64,000 nucleotides of DNA, from the NCBI RefSeq assembly GCF_003867075.1, contig NZ_CP032544.1, forward strand, positions 610,001 to 674,000. The letters run 5' to 3'. The notes beneath the pieces were generated by a model. The model was not told the DNA's origin. It made no database searches and saw only the letters and a program-made list of their open reading frames with translations. This DNA comes from Tenacibaculum mesophilum (GTDB lineage Bacteria; Bacteroidota; Bacteroidia; Flavobacteriales; Flavobacteriaceae). The translations under genes were made by a program, and so were the position numbers. Shown in pieces: positions 23,578 through 32,700 of the stretch (position 1 is its first letter; the number at the start of each line of letters is the position of its first letter).

Positions 23578-26025
23578 ATGAAATTTAACAAACTCCTTGT
23601 TTTTATCGCTGTTTTCTTTACAGCAAGCTTATTTTCCCAATCAAATAAAGTATATAGAGCTGAAAGAGATAAAGTTCATAATTTAGTTCATACGAAGTTA
23701 AAAGTAGATTTTAACTTTCAAGAAAAAGAAATGAATGGGGAAGAATGGGTAACCTTAACACCTCATTTTTATGAAACAGATAAAGTTACGTTAGATGCTA
23801 AAGCAATGGTTATTCATAAAGTAACAATGAATAATCAACCACTAGAGTATAATTATGACGACTATGAGTTAATTATCAACTTACCTCGTACCTATAAGCG
23901 AAACGAAGAGTTTACATTATATATTAAATACACGGCGCGACCAGAAAGGGTAAAACAAAAAGGAAGTGCAGCTATTACATCTGCAAAAGGGTTGTACTTT
24001 ATCAATCCAACAGGTTTTGATAAAAACAAACCAACTCAAATTTGGACGCAAGGTGAAACCGAAGCAAGTAGTTGTTGGTTTCCAACAATTGATGCTCCAA
24101 ACCAAAAGACATCACAGGAAATTTATATGACTGTTCCGCAAAAATATGTAACACTTTCTAACGGGAAATTAGAAAAACAAACTACCAATGCTGATGGAAC
24201 TCGTACCGATTATTGGAATTTTACTCAAAAACATGCACCATATCTGTTTTTTATGGGAGTAGGAGAATATGAGATTATTAAAGATAAATACAAAGATATT
24301 CCTGTAGATTATTATGTAGAGAAGGAATATGCTCCGTATGCAAAAGATATTTTTGGGAATACTCCTGAAATGTTAGCATTCTTTTCAAAAATTACAGGAA
24401 TTGAATATCCATGGAATAAATATGCACAAATTGTTGGACGTGATTATGTAAGTGGTGCAATGGAGAATACCACAGCAGTAATTCATGGGGAAAGAGCGTA
24501 TCAAACACCAGGACAATTAATTGATGAAAACGTACAAGAAAACACAATTGCACACGAAGCTTTTCATCATTGGTTTGGTGATTTAGTAACTACCGAAAGT
24601 TGGAGTAACTTAACTGTAAACGAGAGTTTTGCTAATTATAGCGAGTATTTATGGTTAGAGTATAAATATGGAAAAGATGAGGCAGATGCACACTTGTTTG
24701 AAGATATTGAAGGTTATAAAAGCGGACAAAATTTTGATAAACATTTAGTTCGTTTTTATTACGATGATAAAGAAGATATGTTTGATGCGGTTAGTTATAA
24801 CAAAGGAGGCGCTATTTTACATATGTTACGTAACTATTTAGGAGATGAAGCTTTTTACGAAGGATTAAATACGTATTTAACAGATAATAAGTACGGAACA
24901 GGAGAAGCACATCAATTACGTTTAGCATTTGAAAAAGTAAGTGGAAAAGACTTAAACTGGTTTTTCAATCAGTGGTATTTTAACAGCGGACACCCGAAGT
25001 TATCTATTTCTTATGACTTTAATAAACTAAGAAAAACAGTAACCGTAAATATTATTCAATCTCAACTTAATGAATTTAAATTTCCGTTTGCTATTGATGT
25101 TTTTGAAGGAAGTAAAAGAACAAGACATAACGTGTTTGTTGAAGGAAGAGATGCGTCATTTACATTTCCTTTTACAAACCATCCAGATTTAATTCAAGTA
25201 AATGCAGACGGGGTATTGTTGTGCGATATTAACGAAAATAAAGTATTGAGCGATTATATTCATCAATTAAAATATGCTCAAAACTACGTGCATAAAAGAG
25301 AAGCTTTGTTAGAAGTAGCAAAACATCAAGATGATAAAAAAGCGTTTAATGCCGTTGCAGACGCTCTGAATAACGATTTTTATAAGATTAGGATTTTAGC
25401 CTTGGAGAACATTAATTTAATCAATAAATATTCAAAAAAGAATGTGATTGATCAAATAATGAAAATAGCTCAAAACGATCCAAAAACGTTGGTACAAGCA
25501 GCGGCAATTGAAACGTTAGGAAAGTTAACAGATCCAGCATTAAAACCGGTGTTTGAAAAAGGGTTAGAAAGTAAATCATATTCTGTATTAGGAAAGTCGT
25601 TGGTAGGAATGTATTATATCGATAAGCAGTTAGCCATTCAAAAATCAAAAACATTGCCTTTAGCAGTAAAAAAGATTATTGCAACACCATTAACACGTAT
25701 TTATTTAGAAGAAAACGATGATGAAGAGTTAAGTTTCATAGCAAGTAATGTAATGTCTGGAATGTTTTTAAGTCCAAACAAGAAAATTCAATCATTGTAT
25801 AAAAAAGCATTTGATAAGATTGGAAAAAGTAATAATACAGAGGCTATTCAAAACCTATCAGACGATATTGTAGCAAAAGGACTTCAATACAAACAATATA
25901 ACTTTGATCAGGTAGGAGTTAACTTGTTACGTCAAATGGCTCAAATGCAAAAAACTAACAAGCCATCAAATAAAGAAAAGCATCTTAAAGTTATTCAAAT
26001 AGCTATGGCGAAGCTACTTGAATAA
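23578..26025 (+). CDS. M1-family aminopeptidase (exported) with HEAT repeats
   Basis: An 815-residue zinc aminopeptidase with signal peptide (MKFNKLLVFIAVFFTASLFS). The substrate motif SGAMENTT and the zinc site HEAFHHWFG with the second glutamate in NESFANYSEYL are intact, giving HEXXH-X18-E. The C-terminal third (about 560-740) has HEAT-like helical repeats (DPKTLVQAAAIETLGKLTD). It trims peptides in the periplasm. The start is set at 23578 by the signal peptide and by the -7 box just upstream. Confidence 0.93.
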   Translation: MKFNKLLVFIAVFFTASLFSQSNKVYRAERDKVHNLVHTKLKVDFNFQEKEMNGEEWVTLTPHFYETDKVTLDAKAMVIHKVTMNNQPLEYNYDDYELIINLPRTYKRNEEFTLYIKYTARPERVKQKGSAAITSAKGLYFINPTGFDKNKPTQIWTQGETEASSCWFPTIDAPNQKTSQEIYMTVPQKYVTLSNGKLEKQTTNADGTRTDYWNFTQKHAPYLFFMGVGEYEIIKDKYKDIPVDYYVEKEYAPYAKDIFGNTPEMLAFFSKITGIEYPWNKYAQIVGRDYVSGAMENTTAVIHGERAYQTPGQLIDENVQENTIAHEAFHHWFGDLVTTESWSNLTVNESFANYSEYLWLEYKYGKDEADAHLFEDIEGYKSGQNFDKHLVRFYYDDKEDMFDAVSYNKGGAILHMLRNYLGDEAFYEGLNTYLTDNKYGTGEAHQLRLAFEKVSGKDLNWFFNQWYFNSGHPKLSISYDFNKLRKTVTVNIIQSQLNEFKFPFAIDVFEGSKRTRHNVFVEGRDASFTFPFTNHPDLIQVNADGVLLCDINENKVLSDYIHQLKYAQNYVHKREALLEVAKHQDDKKAFNAVADALNNDFYKIRILALENINLINKYSKKNVIDQIMKIAQNDPKTLVQAAAIETLGKLTDPALKPVFEKGLESKSYSVLGKSLVGMYYIDKQLAIQKSKTLPLAVKKIIATPLTRIYLEENDDEELSFIASNVMSGMFLSPNKKIQSLYKKAFDKIGKSNNTEAIQNLSDDIVAKGLQYKQYNFDQVGVNLLRQMAQMQKTNKPSNKEKHLKVIQIAMAKLLE

Positions 26026-26036
26026 ATAGTATAGTT

Positions 26037-26113
26037 TCATAAAGTTTAAGTTAAAAAGAATACTTAGTTTTGGCACAATAATTGAATTTTCTTGCGAAAC
26101 TTAAACTTTATGA
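26037..26113. repeat. 16-bp inverted repeat over the start codon of the next gene
   Basis: TCATAAAGTTTAAGTT (26037-26052) is the exact reverse complement of AACTTAAACTTTATGA (26098-26113), with 45 bases between. The right arm contains the ATG at 26110. Confidence 0.85.
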
Positions 26114-27306
26114 GAAAAACTACTTTACTACTTGTTTTATCAGTACTAGTACTAGCATCTTGTAGTAGTGTAAAAACTACTGAAAAGGCACTTAATTCTG
26201 GTAACTATGAGAAGGCAATTTCATTATCTATTGAAAAATTAGCTAAGAATAAAACCAAAGAAAAGAATCAACCTCATGTGCTAATGCTTCAGGAAGCTTT
26301 TAGAAAAGCAACAGATAGAGATTTAGATAGAATTTCTTTTTTAGAAAAAGAGCAAAACCCTGAAAACTTTGAAACAATTTATACATTGTATCAACGTCTT
26401 AACAACAGACAAGAGCGAATAAAACCATTATTGCCATTACGAATTTTATCTTCTGGTAGAAATGCCAAGTTTAAACTTGTTAATTATACTGATGAAATTC
26501 TTGCGGCAAAAGAAAACTATGCTGGTTACTTGTACGAAAATGGTGTAGCCTTGCTAAATGAAGGATATAGAAATAAAATTAACTATAGAAGAGCTTTTGA
26601 TGAATTAAGACACTTGGACAATATTAGTCCTAATTATAGAGATACAAGAAACTTAATAGAAGAAGCACATGCTAAAGGAATTGATTATGTACATGTTTCT
26701 GTTAGAAATAGAACAGATCAAATAATTCCAAAAAGATTAGAAAGAGATTTATTAGCGATTGATACTTATGGATTGAATGATTTATGGACACAATATCACG
26801 CTAAAAAGGATAGAAATATTCGTTATGATTTTGATTTAGAGTTAGATTTTACAGATATTTTAATTTCTCCTGAACAAGTACACGAAAAAGAAGTTATTAA
26901 AGAACGACGTATAAAAGATGGTTTTAAGTATTTAAGAGATAATAACGGAAACTATGTAAAAGACAGTTTAGGAAACAAAATAAAAGTAGATAAGTTTAAA
27001 AGAATACGTTGTAACTTTTATAAGTTTACACAATTTAAGAGTAGTAAAGTTACAGGTGTTGTAAAATATATTGACAATAGAACAAATCAGTTATTACATC
27101 GTTTTCCTATACAAAGTGAGTTTATTTTTGAACATATTTATGCTGATTATGATGGAGACAGAAGAGCTTTGGATAAATCGTTTATAGATTTACTAGATGA
27201 AACTTCGGTAGCGTTTCCTTCTAACGAGCAAATGGTATACGATACAGGAACCGACTTAAAACAGAAGCTCAAACATATTATCACACGAAATAAGTTTAGA
27301 AATTAA
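26110..27306 (+). CDS. Hypothetical lipoprotein of 398 residues
   Basis: Lipoprotein with signal MRKTTLLLVLSVLVLASC (lipobox LASC); the start at 26110 is chosen because a TTG 18 bases upstream would precede the signal. The N-terminal half looks helical and TPR-like (ALNSGNYEKAISLSIEKL, then QEAFRKATDRDLDRISFLEK); the middle has YVHVSVRNRTDQIIPKRLE and a strand-rich C-terminus. No family name can be given with confidence. It may be an outer-membrane assembly or cell-envelope protein. The start codon lies in a long inverted repeat. Confidence 0.72.
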   Translation: MRKTTLLLVLSVLVLASCSSVKTTEKALNSGNYEKAISLSIEKLAKNKTKEKNQPHVLMLQEAFRKATDRDLDRISFLEKEQNPENFETIYTLYQRLNNRQERIKPLLPLRILSSGRNAKFKLVNYTDEILAAKENYAGYLYENGVALLNEGYRNKINYRRAFDELRHLDNISPNYRDTRNLIEEAHAKGIDYVHVSVRNRTDQIIPKRLERDLLAIDTYGLNDLWTQYHAKKDRNIRYDFDLELDFTDILISPEQVHEKEVIKERRIKDGFKYLRDNNGNYVKDSLGNKIKVDKFKRIRCNFYKFTQFKSSKVTGVVKYIDNRTNQLLHRFPIQSEFIFEHIYADYDGDRRALDKSFIDLLDETSVAFPSNEQMVYDTGTDLKQKLKHIITRNKFRN

Positions 27307-27307
27307 G

Positions 27308-27416
27308 ACATCGTCATTCCGAATCCCGTTTCCAAAACTTCGGAGCGGGATGAAGGAATCTTTTTCTAAATGATGAGATAGCCACGTCGCTGTTGCTCCT
27401 CGCTATGTCGTTTATT
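27308..27416. repeat. Dispersed intergenic repeat, copy 2
   Basis: Contains TCATTCCGAATCCCG, a hairpin with ATCCCG/CGGGAT-type arms (AATCCCGTTTCC and GGAGCGGGAT), and the 31-bp block at 27377-27407 in the orientation opposite to those at 9220 and 51755. Confidence 0.72.
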
Positions 27417-27438
27417 ATTTAGTCGTATTTTTACAACG

Positions 27439-28047
27439 ATGGATTTATTCTCACAATTTGACGATACTCCTAAAAACTTACTTCCAAAAGATGGAACAGT
27501 AAACTACTATGGAATAGTTTTATCTAAGGAACTAGCAGACCATTATTACGAAGCTTTATTAAATTCTATTGAATGGCGTAACGACGAAGCTATTATTTTT
27601 GGAAAACGCATGGTAACCAAACGAAAAGTAGCTTGGTACGCAGAACAACCCTTTGAATATTCGTATTCAAACATTACCAAAATAGCGTTACCGTTTACGA
27701 AAGAATTGTTAGCGTTAAAAGAATTAGTTGAAAAGGAAACCAATGAAACCTATAACTCTTGTTTGTTGAATTTATATCACGATGGTTCTGAAGGAATGGC
27801 ATGGCATAGTGATGGGGAAAAAGATTTAAAAAAGAACGGAGCGATTGCGTCGTTGAGTTTTGGAGCAGAAAGACGTTTTGGTTTTAAACACAAACAGACG
27901 AAAGAAACGGTGTACAAAGTATTAGAACACGGTTCGTTATTGGTAATGAAAGACGAAACACAAACTCATTGGCTACACCGATTACCACCTACAAAAAAAG
28001 TCCACCGACCACGGATAAACTTAACGTTTAGAACGATTGCGAGATAG
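27439..28047 (+). CDS. AlkB-like 2-oxoglutarate/Fe(II) dioxygenase
   Basis: A 202-residue alpha-ketoglutarate-dependent dioxygenase of the AlkB family, which removes alkyl groups from DNA or RNA bases. The iron ligands are the HxD of MAWHSDGEKD (about residues 115-124) and a later histidine in THWLHRLPPTKKVHRPRIN, whose last arginine binds 2-oxoglutarate with NLTFR. Length and motifs match the short bacterial AlkB/ALKBH2-like proteins. It stands alone after a repeat. Confidence 0.92.
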   Translation: MDLFSQFDDTPKNLLPKDGTVNYYGIVLSKELADHYYEALLNSIEWRNDEAIIFGKRMVTKRKVAWYAEQPFEYSYSNITKIALPFTKELLALKELVEKETNETYNSCLLNLYHDGSEGMAWHSDGEKDLKKNGAIASLSFGAERRFGFKHKQTKETVYKVLEHGSLLVMKDETQTHWLHRLPPTKKVHRPRINLTFRTIAR

Positions 28048-28093
28048 GGTAAAAAAAACAATTATCTTTTGAGCTTCCTATCTTTATTTACAT

Positions 28094-28504
28094 TTATTTT
28101 ATTTCTTCTATTTTACCAGTTTTATATAACTCATTTACCATTAACTTCAATTCTTTCCAATCTATATTCTTAGTCAATTCTGAATATTCTTTAGTACTAT
28201 CTAAAAATGATTTTAAAAACCAAGAATCAATTTTTCCAAATTTTGGAGGGTTGGTGAGTATAACCTCAATATTTTGTTGAGTCTTTTTTTTATGAAAATG
28301 ACATTCTCCACCGTGAAAAGCATAATTAACCCTTTGTGAAAGTTGTCCTTTTCTAGGAACTTTTGAATTCCCTTTCCTAATAAGTTCTTCATATTGCTCT
28401 TTAATAGAAATATCATAACCAAACTTCTTTCCCAGTCGTTCCATTAGTTCAATTCCTTCTCTTCTATACTCTTTAATAGCCTCCGTTAGTATTTGTAATG
28501 TCAT
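28094..28504 (-). CDS. Hypothetical protein, possibly DUF6896
   Basis: A 136-residue soluble protein with an N-terminal helix pair (TLQILTEAIKEYRREGIELM) and a central motif NYAFHGGECHFHKKKTQQN with one cysteine and three histidines, which resembles the FHG-Cys motif of DUF6896 proteins. That domain occurs in immunity and accessory proteins; the match is from memory and weak. The gene is convergent with the AlkB gene. Confidence 0.55.
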   Translation of the reverse strand: MTLQILTEAIKEYRREGIELMERLGKKFGYDISIKEQYEELIRKGNSKVPRKGQLSQRVNYAFHGGECHFHKKKTQQNIEVILTNPPKFGKIDSWFLKSFLDSTKEYSELTKNIDWKELKLMVNELYKTGKIEEIK

Positions 28505-28644
28505 TTTATAGATGTTAAAAGCTCGTTTTTATGACTCATATTAACTATTAACAGTTTTATTATAGTCTATAATTAATAATAAATGTAAACTAATTCTTTT
28601 TAGTCAGTTCAAAATTCGTAAATCATAATTCATAATTAAAAAAT

Positions 28645-29757
28645 TTACTCCACTTCCTTATAAAAAGTCAATTCGTATTCTGGTAACAAATTAGGGTGTG
28701 TAATTTTTATCAAATCTTTTAATACCAAATCTGGGCGTACAGGAGAGAGTTCAAAGTAAATTAAACCACCTGTTTCTCCTTTGTTATGCCCGATAGAAAA
28801 TATCTTGTTATTGGTAAACGCATCAAACTCTTTGTAGTGAATGTTTGCGGTAGTTAACTGTTCTTTGGTAGCATACAAGCCACAGTTAAACCAAAAATCA
28901 GCGTGTTGTCCTTTTTCCAATACGCTTTCAAAACTTAGAGGTAAGCTACCTGTTCCTTTCGTGTCTTTCCATAAGTAATTTAAGTTTGCATCGTTGTAAA
29001 ACGTCGCAATAAAGCTTTCACCCGCAGGAATATTCCATACATCTTTAAACATACTTCCAGATAAAATGGTAGGCTGTTTATCGCTGTTTTTAGCAATTTC
29101 TTTCGCTTTTAGGTATTCCTTTTCTATGTTGTTGAAAATACTATCTGCTTCCTTTTCTTTTCCGTATAAAGCCCCAAAAAATTTAATCCATTCCGCTCTT
29201 CCTAACGGAGTTTCTTCCAACCAATCGCCATTAAAAATGACAGGAATTCCTGTTTTCTTGATGTTTTGGTATAGTTTCGTATTTGGATGCAAAGCAAAAC
29301 CAACCACTAATTCAGGCTCCATATCAATCAATTTTTCAGTGTTCATGTCTTGTTCCAAGCCTAATTCAACAATGTAACCTTCGTCAATTCTATTTCTTGT
29401 CTTTTTTGAAGAAATATATTTGGTATGCGGAAAACCAACAATAGTGTTTTCAGCATTCAAAAGTTCCAACATCGGAATATGTGTAGTACTGGTAACCACC
29501 ATTTTTTCGATAGGAACTTTAATTTCATTTTTAGAAAGGTCGGTTTTATCGGTAAGCGTATAAGAATATAGGTCGTGAGAGCTTTGAAAAGCTTTTTTAA
29601 TCACTAATTTTTTCACTTCGTTTTCTAAGATAATATCAAACCCTTTGGCATATTTTACAGTGCTTTTAGCAGGTTTCTTTTCGGTAGTTTTTTTAGTTTT
29701 TTGCTTGCACTGTGCAAACAGAAGGAATAAAGAAAAAATAAGTAAATAACGTTTCAT
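28645..29757 (-). CDS. BtuF-like corrinoid-binding lipoprotein
   Basis: A 370-residue ABC-type substrate-binding protein of the helical-backbone metal receptor family. The signal MKRYLLIFSLFLLFAQC is a lipoprotein type. The family features are THIPMLELLNAENTIVGFP, then EPELVVGFALHP and GIPVIFNGDWLEETPLGRAE. It lies 13 bases past the CobC gene on the same strand, at the end of a cobalamin salvage operon, so it most likely binds cobalamin or cobinamide for BtuCD, which is not in this window. Iron-siderophore binding is the alternative. Confidence 0.83.
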   Translation of the reverse strand: MKRYLLIFSLFLLFAQCKQKTKKTTEKKPAKSTVKYAKGFDIILENEVKKLVIKKAFQSSHDLYSYTLTDKTDLSKNEIKVPIEKMVVTSTTHIPMLELLNAENTIVGFPHTKYISSKKTRNRIDEGYIVELGLEQDMNTEKLIDMEPELVVGFALHPNTKLYQNIKKTGIPVIFNGDWLEETPLGRAEWIKFFGALYGKEKEADSIFNNIEKEYLKAKEIAKNSDKQPTILSGSMFKDVWNIPAGESFIATFYNDANLNYLWKDTKGTGSLPLSFESVLEKGQHADFWFNCGLYATKEQLTTANIHYKEFDAFTNNKIFSIGHNKGETGGLIYFELSPVRPDLVLKDLIKITHPNLLPEYELTFYKEVE

Positions 29758-29769
29758 AGTAAGATGTTT

Positions 29770-30297
29770 TTATAAGTGGAAGGTTAGAGTATCTCCGTAA
29801 TTTAGTTTTAATTCAAATGATTTTTCCAAGGGAATTTCATTCATATACGACCAAAGACTTCTCATTACACCCGCATGGGTAACAAGCACGACTTTTTGAT
29901 GGTTTTTGGTTGTTAATTCGGTTAAAAAATCGGTGGTTCTATTGTGTAAATCGATATAAGATTCTCCGTTTTTAGCAGGCGTTTTCACAAAATCGTTCAT
30001 CCAAATATCGAGTTCTTTCTTATCAATATCGTTCCATTTTTGTAGCTCCCAATCACCAAAATTGAGTTCTTTCAATCGGTTGTCAAAAATTACTGTGGAT
30101 GAAAGTTTTTCAGCCAAAAGCTTACAGCGTTGTAAGGGACTGCTGTAATAGGTAACTTCAGGATCATTCACAGGAACTTTTTTTAGAATATCGCTCACTT
30201 CTTCTTCAAAAGTAGTCGCAACCTTTATATCTGCTTGACCATAGCATATACCTTTGGCAATATCAGGTGTGGTATGTCGTACTAAAATAACTTCCAT
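29770..30297 (-). CDS. cobC: Alpha-ribazole phosphatase
   Basis: A 175-residue histidine phosphatase. The phosphohistidine motif is RHTTPD at residues 7-12 in place of RHG; a second motif is CKLLAEKLSS, then ELNFGDWELQKWNDID and VTHAGVMRSL with the second histidine. In this context it dephosphorylates alpha-ribazole 5'-phosphate, or the adenosylcobalamin phosphate made by CobS. It overlaps the cobS gene by 16 bases. Confidence 0.88.
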   Translation of the reverse strand: MEVILVRHTTPDIAKGICYGQADIKVATTFEEEVSDILKKVPVNDPEVTYYSSPLQRCKLLAEKLSSTVIFDNRLKELNFGDWELQKWNDIDKKELDIWMNDFVKTPAKNGESYIDLHNRTTDFLTELTTKNHQKVVLVTHAGVMRSLWSYMNEIPLEKSFELKLNYGDTLTFHL

Positions 30298-31052
30298 AAG
30301 ACGAGTAGGCTTAGATAAAAAACAATTTCAGCTACTTGTTGCAAAGCACCCGCACAATCTCCTGTTTGACCACCAATCCATTTTTTAAAGAAATGTCCCA
30401 TATACAAATAGGTAAGTAATAAGGGAAGTAATACTAAAAACACCATTGGGTTTTGAAAGAAAAATAAGGGAACTACTCCGAAAATAGCTGATATGAGTAG
30501 CGATTTACTACTCATTTGTTTGGTGGTTGGTTTTATTTTAGAACTGTCAATATCTCTTACATAGTCATGTGTATACAATAAAACCGTAGCGATAAATCGG
30601 CTAATACTATGTCCTGAGATAATTACTAAAATTAAATCAATAGATAGGTTTTGTAAATGATATAGAGCTAAAAACTTTATAGCTAGGATAAAGACCAAAC
30701 CGCTTACTCCGAAAGTTCCGAGTCTGGAATCTTTCATAATGGTTAAAATCTTTTCTTTGGTCCATCCGCCGCCAAAACCATCACAAACATCGGCAAATCC
30801 ATCTTCATGAAAAGCTCCTGTAATCCAAATAGAACTAATCATACTAATTACAATAGCAATATCCGTAGGAAAAATATAAGAAAAAGCAAAATAGGCTAAT
30901 GCTGCAATGCTTCCGACTACAATTCCTACTAAAGAAAAATAGCGACTGCTTTTGTTGAGTATTTCAGGAGAATGATCTACCCATTTAGGACACGGAATTC
31001 GTGTAAAAAACAATACAGCAGTTAAAAAATAATGGATTTGTCTTTTTATCAT
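30282..31052 (-). CDS. cobS: Adenosylcobinamide-GDP ribazoletransferase (cobalamin synthase)
   Basis: A 256-residue integral membrane enzyme that joins adenosylcobinamide-GDP and alpha-ribazole in the last step of nucleotide-loop assembly. Signatures are FFTRIPCPKW, GAFHEDGFADVCDGFGGG (aspartate-rich active site), MKDSRLGTFG and the C-terminal IGGQTGDCAGALQQV. It has about seven hydrophobic segments. It lies two bases after cobT and overlaps cobC. Confidence 0.95.
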   Translation of the reverse strand: MIKRQIHYFLTAVLFFTRIPCPKWVDHSPEILNKSSRYFSLVGIVVGSIAALAYFAFSYIFPTDIAIVISMISSIWITGAFHEDGFADVCDGFGGGWTKEKILTIMKDSRLGTFGVSGLVFILAIKFLALYHLQNLSIDLILVIISGHSISRFIATVLLYTHDYVRDIDSSKIKPTTKQMSSKSLLISAIFGVVPLFFFQNPMVFLVLLPLLLTYLYMGHFFKKWIGGQTGDCAGALQQVAEIVFYLSLLVLWKLF

Positions 31053-31054
31053 AA

Positions 31055-32092
31055 CTAGGCTTCGCTAACATTGGCACTTTTAAAAGTAGCCATTTCGTTT
31101 AAAAAGTTTACACTCGATTGAATAATAGGAAATGCAACCGCACAACCTGTGCCTTCACCTAAACGTAAACCTAAGTTTAAAAGTGGTTCAGCATTTAAAA
31201 ATTCTAACATTTTTTGATGTCCTTGTTCTCCTGAATTATGACAGAAAATACAATAGTCTAAAATATCAGATTCCATAGCATGAGCGGCCAATAGGGCAGC
31301 AGTAACAATAAAACCATCAATAAGTAAAGTCATTTTTAAAGAAGCAGCTTCTAACATGGCTCCACACATCATTACAATTTCAAATCCGCCAAAAGCAGTT
31401 AAGGCTTCCATAGGTGTTGAAATAGAATCGGCGTGTAACTTATAGACTTCACATAATATGTCGATTTTTGTTTGTAGTCCTTTATCATCAACTCCAGTTC
31501 CTCTACCTACACAGTTTTCAATAGGTGTATTGGTAAAATAACTCATTAACAAAGCCGCAGATGACGTATTGCTAATACCCATTTCACCAAAACCAATAAC
31601 ATTGCAACCTTCACTATACACCTTTCTTACCAATTGTCTTCCTTTTTCTAAAGCTTCTTGGCATTGTTTTGAAGTCATAGCTTTGGTAGTACTATAATCT
31701 TGTGTTCCCTTTGCTATTTTGGCATTGGTAAGCTGTGGATGTGTTTCAAAATCAGCATTCACACCAGCATCTATAATATTTAAATGAATGTTATTCTGTT
31801 TACAAAACACATTAATAGCAGCACCTCCTTGCAAAAAGTTAAACACCATTTGTTGCGTAACTTCTTGTGGGTACGGACTCACTTTTCCTGTGGTAGCAAT
31901 TCCATGATCTCCTGCAAAAACCATAATAGTAGGTTTTGAGAGTACAGGTGTAGTGGTATTTTGAATTAAACCAATTTGCATGGCGATTTTTTCTAAACTT
32001 CCTAAAGCACCAATAGGTTTGGTTTTGAAGTTGATTTCTTCTTGAAGTTCGTTCTGTAAATCTTTTGATAGAGGAGTTATTGTTGTTGTCAT
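31055..32092 (-). CDS. cobT: Nicotinate-nucleotide--dimethylbenzimidazole phosphoribosyltransferase
   Basis: A 345-residue cytoplasmic enzyme that activates the lower-ligand base to alpha-ribazole phosphate. Recognisable segments are KPTIMVFAGDHGIATTGKVS, FLQGGAAINVF, IGFGEMGISNTSSAALL and the C-terminal RLGEGTGCAVAFPII with the catalytic glutamate. Full length for the family. It is three bases downstream of cobU. Confidence 0.95.
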   Translation of the reverse strand: MTTTITPLSKDLQNELQEEINFKTKPIGALGSLEKIAMQIGLIQNTTTPVLSKPTIMVFAGDHGIATTGKVSPYPQEVTQQMVFNFLQGGAAINVFCKQNNIHLNIIDAGVNADFETHPQLTNAKIAKGTQDYSTTKAMTSKQCQEALEKGRQLVRKVYSEGCNVIGFGEMGISNTSSAALLMSYFTNTPIENCVGRGTGVDDKGLQTKIDILCEVYKLHADSISTPMEALTAFGGFEIVMMCGAMLEAASLKMTLLIDGFIVTAALLAAHAMESDILDYCIFCHNSGEQGHQKMLEFLNAEPLLNLGLRLGEGTGCAVAFPIIQSSVNFLNEMATFKSANVSEA

Positions 32093-32095
32093 GTG

Positions 32096-32599
32096 TTATT
32101 TTAAAGTTAAAGGAAGTCCAGATACCATAAAAGTAGCTTTATCAGCTAGTTTAGCTATGTGTTGATTTGTCCAGCCTTGTAGTTGTGTAAATTTTCTTCC
32201 AGATTCGGAATTGGCATGTAATCCCATACCAATTTCATTAGAAATTATGATAATATTGGCGTCTATTCCAACCAATTTATTGATTTCTTCTTTGGCAATT
32301 TCTAACGCCTTTTCAATATCATATTTTGTGTCTACAAAGAAGTTCGTTAACCATAGTGTAACACAATCAACAACGACAGTTTGTTTTTCAGAAATTACGT
32401 TACTTAACCATTTTTCTTCTTCAACAGTGGTCCAACGTTCATCTCTATCAGAAATATGTCTGTCAACTCGTTGTTTGAAATCTTCATCCCAAATACGAGA
32501 GGTGGCTAGGTAAATAGGGGTGTCAGATAAAGATTCGGCTAGCTTTTGAGCATAGCTACTTTTACCAGAACGTTCACCTCCTGAGATATAATATATCAT
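32096..32599 (-). CDS. cobU: Adenosylcobinamide kinase / guanylyltransferase
   Basis: A 167-residue bifunctional enzyme that phosphorylates adenosylcobinamide and transfers GMP to it. The P-loop GGERSGKSSYAQ is at residues 6-17, DERWTTVEEE carries the guanylylated histidine region, and VVDCVTLWLTNFF is the Walker B region. I start at 32599 because MIYYISGGERSGKS is the normal beginning; a frame extended by 18 residues has no family support. It is the first gene of the cobUTSC-btuF operon and is divergent from the next gene. Confidence 0.94.
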   Translation of the reverse strand: MIYYISGGERSGKSSYAQKLAESLSDTPIYLATSRIWDEDFKQRVDRHISDRDERWTTVEEEKWLSNVISEKQTVVVDCVTLWLTNFFVDTKYDIEKALEIAKEEINKLVGIDANIIIISNEIGMGLHANSESGRKFTQLQGWTNQHIAKLADKATFMVSGLPLTLK

Positions 32600-32672
32600 G
32601 AAATCGTATTTTATATTGACACAAAGATTGGAAAGATTTTTAATAAAAAACAAATTAAAATAGAGAACTGTT

Positions 32673-32680
32673 TATTTTTG
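32673..32680 (+). promoter_or_regulatory. -7-type box TATTTTTG before the BtuF-like gene
   Basis: Exact TAnnTTTG match, first base 28 bases before the ATG at 32701. The same TTTTATTTTTGCTGA context occurs before dapD. Confidence 0.45.
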
Positions 32681-32700
32681 CTGAACTAAAACCACGAATT

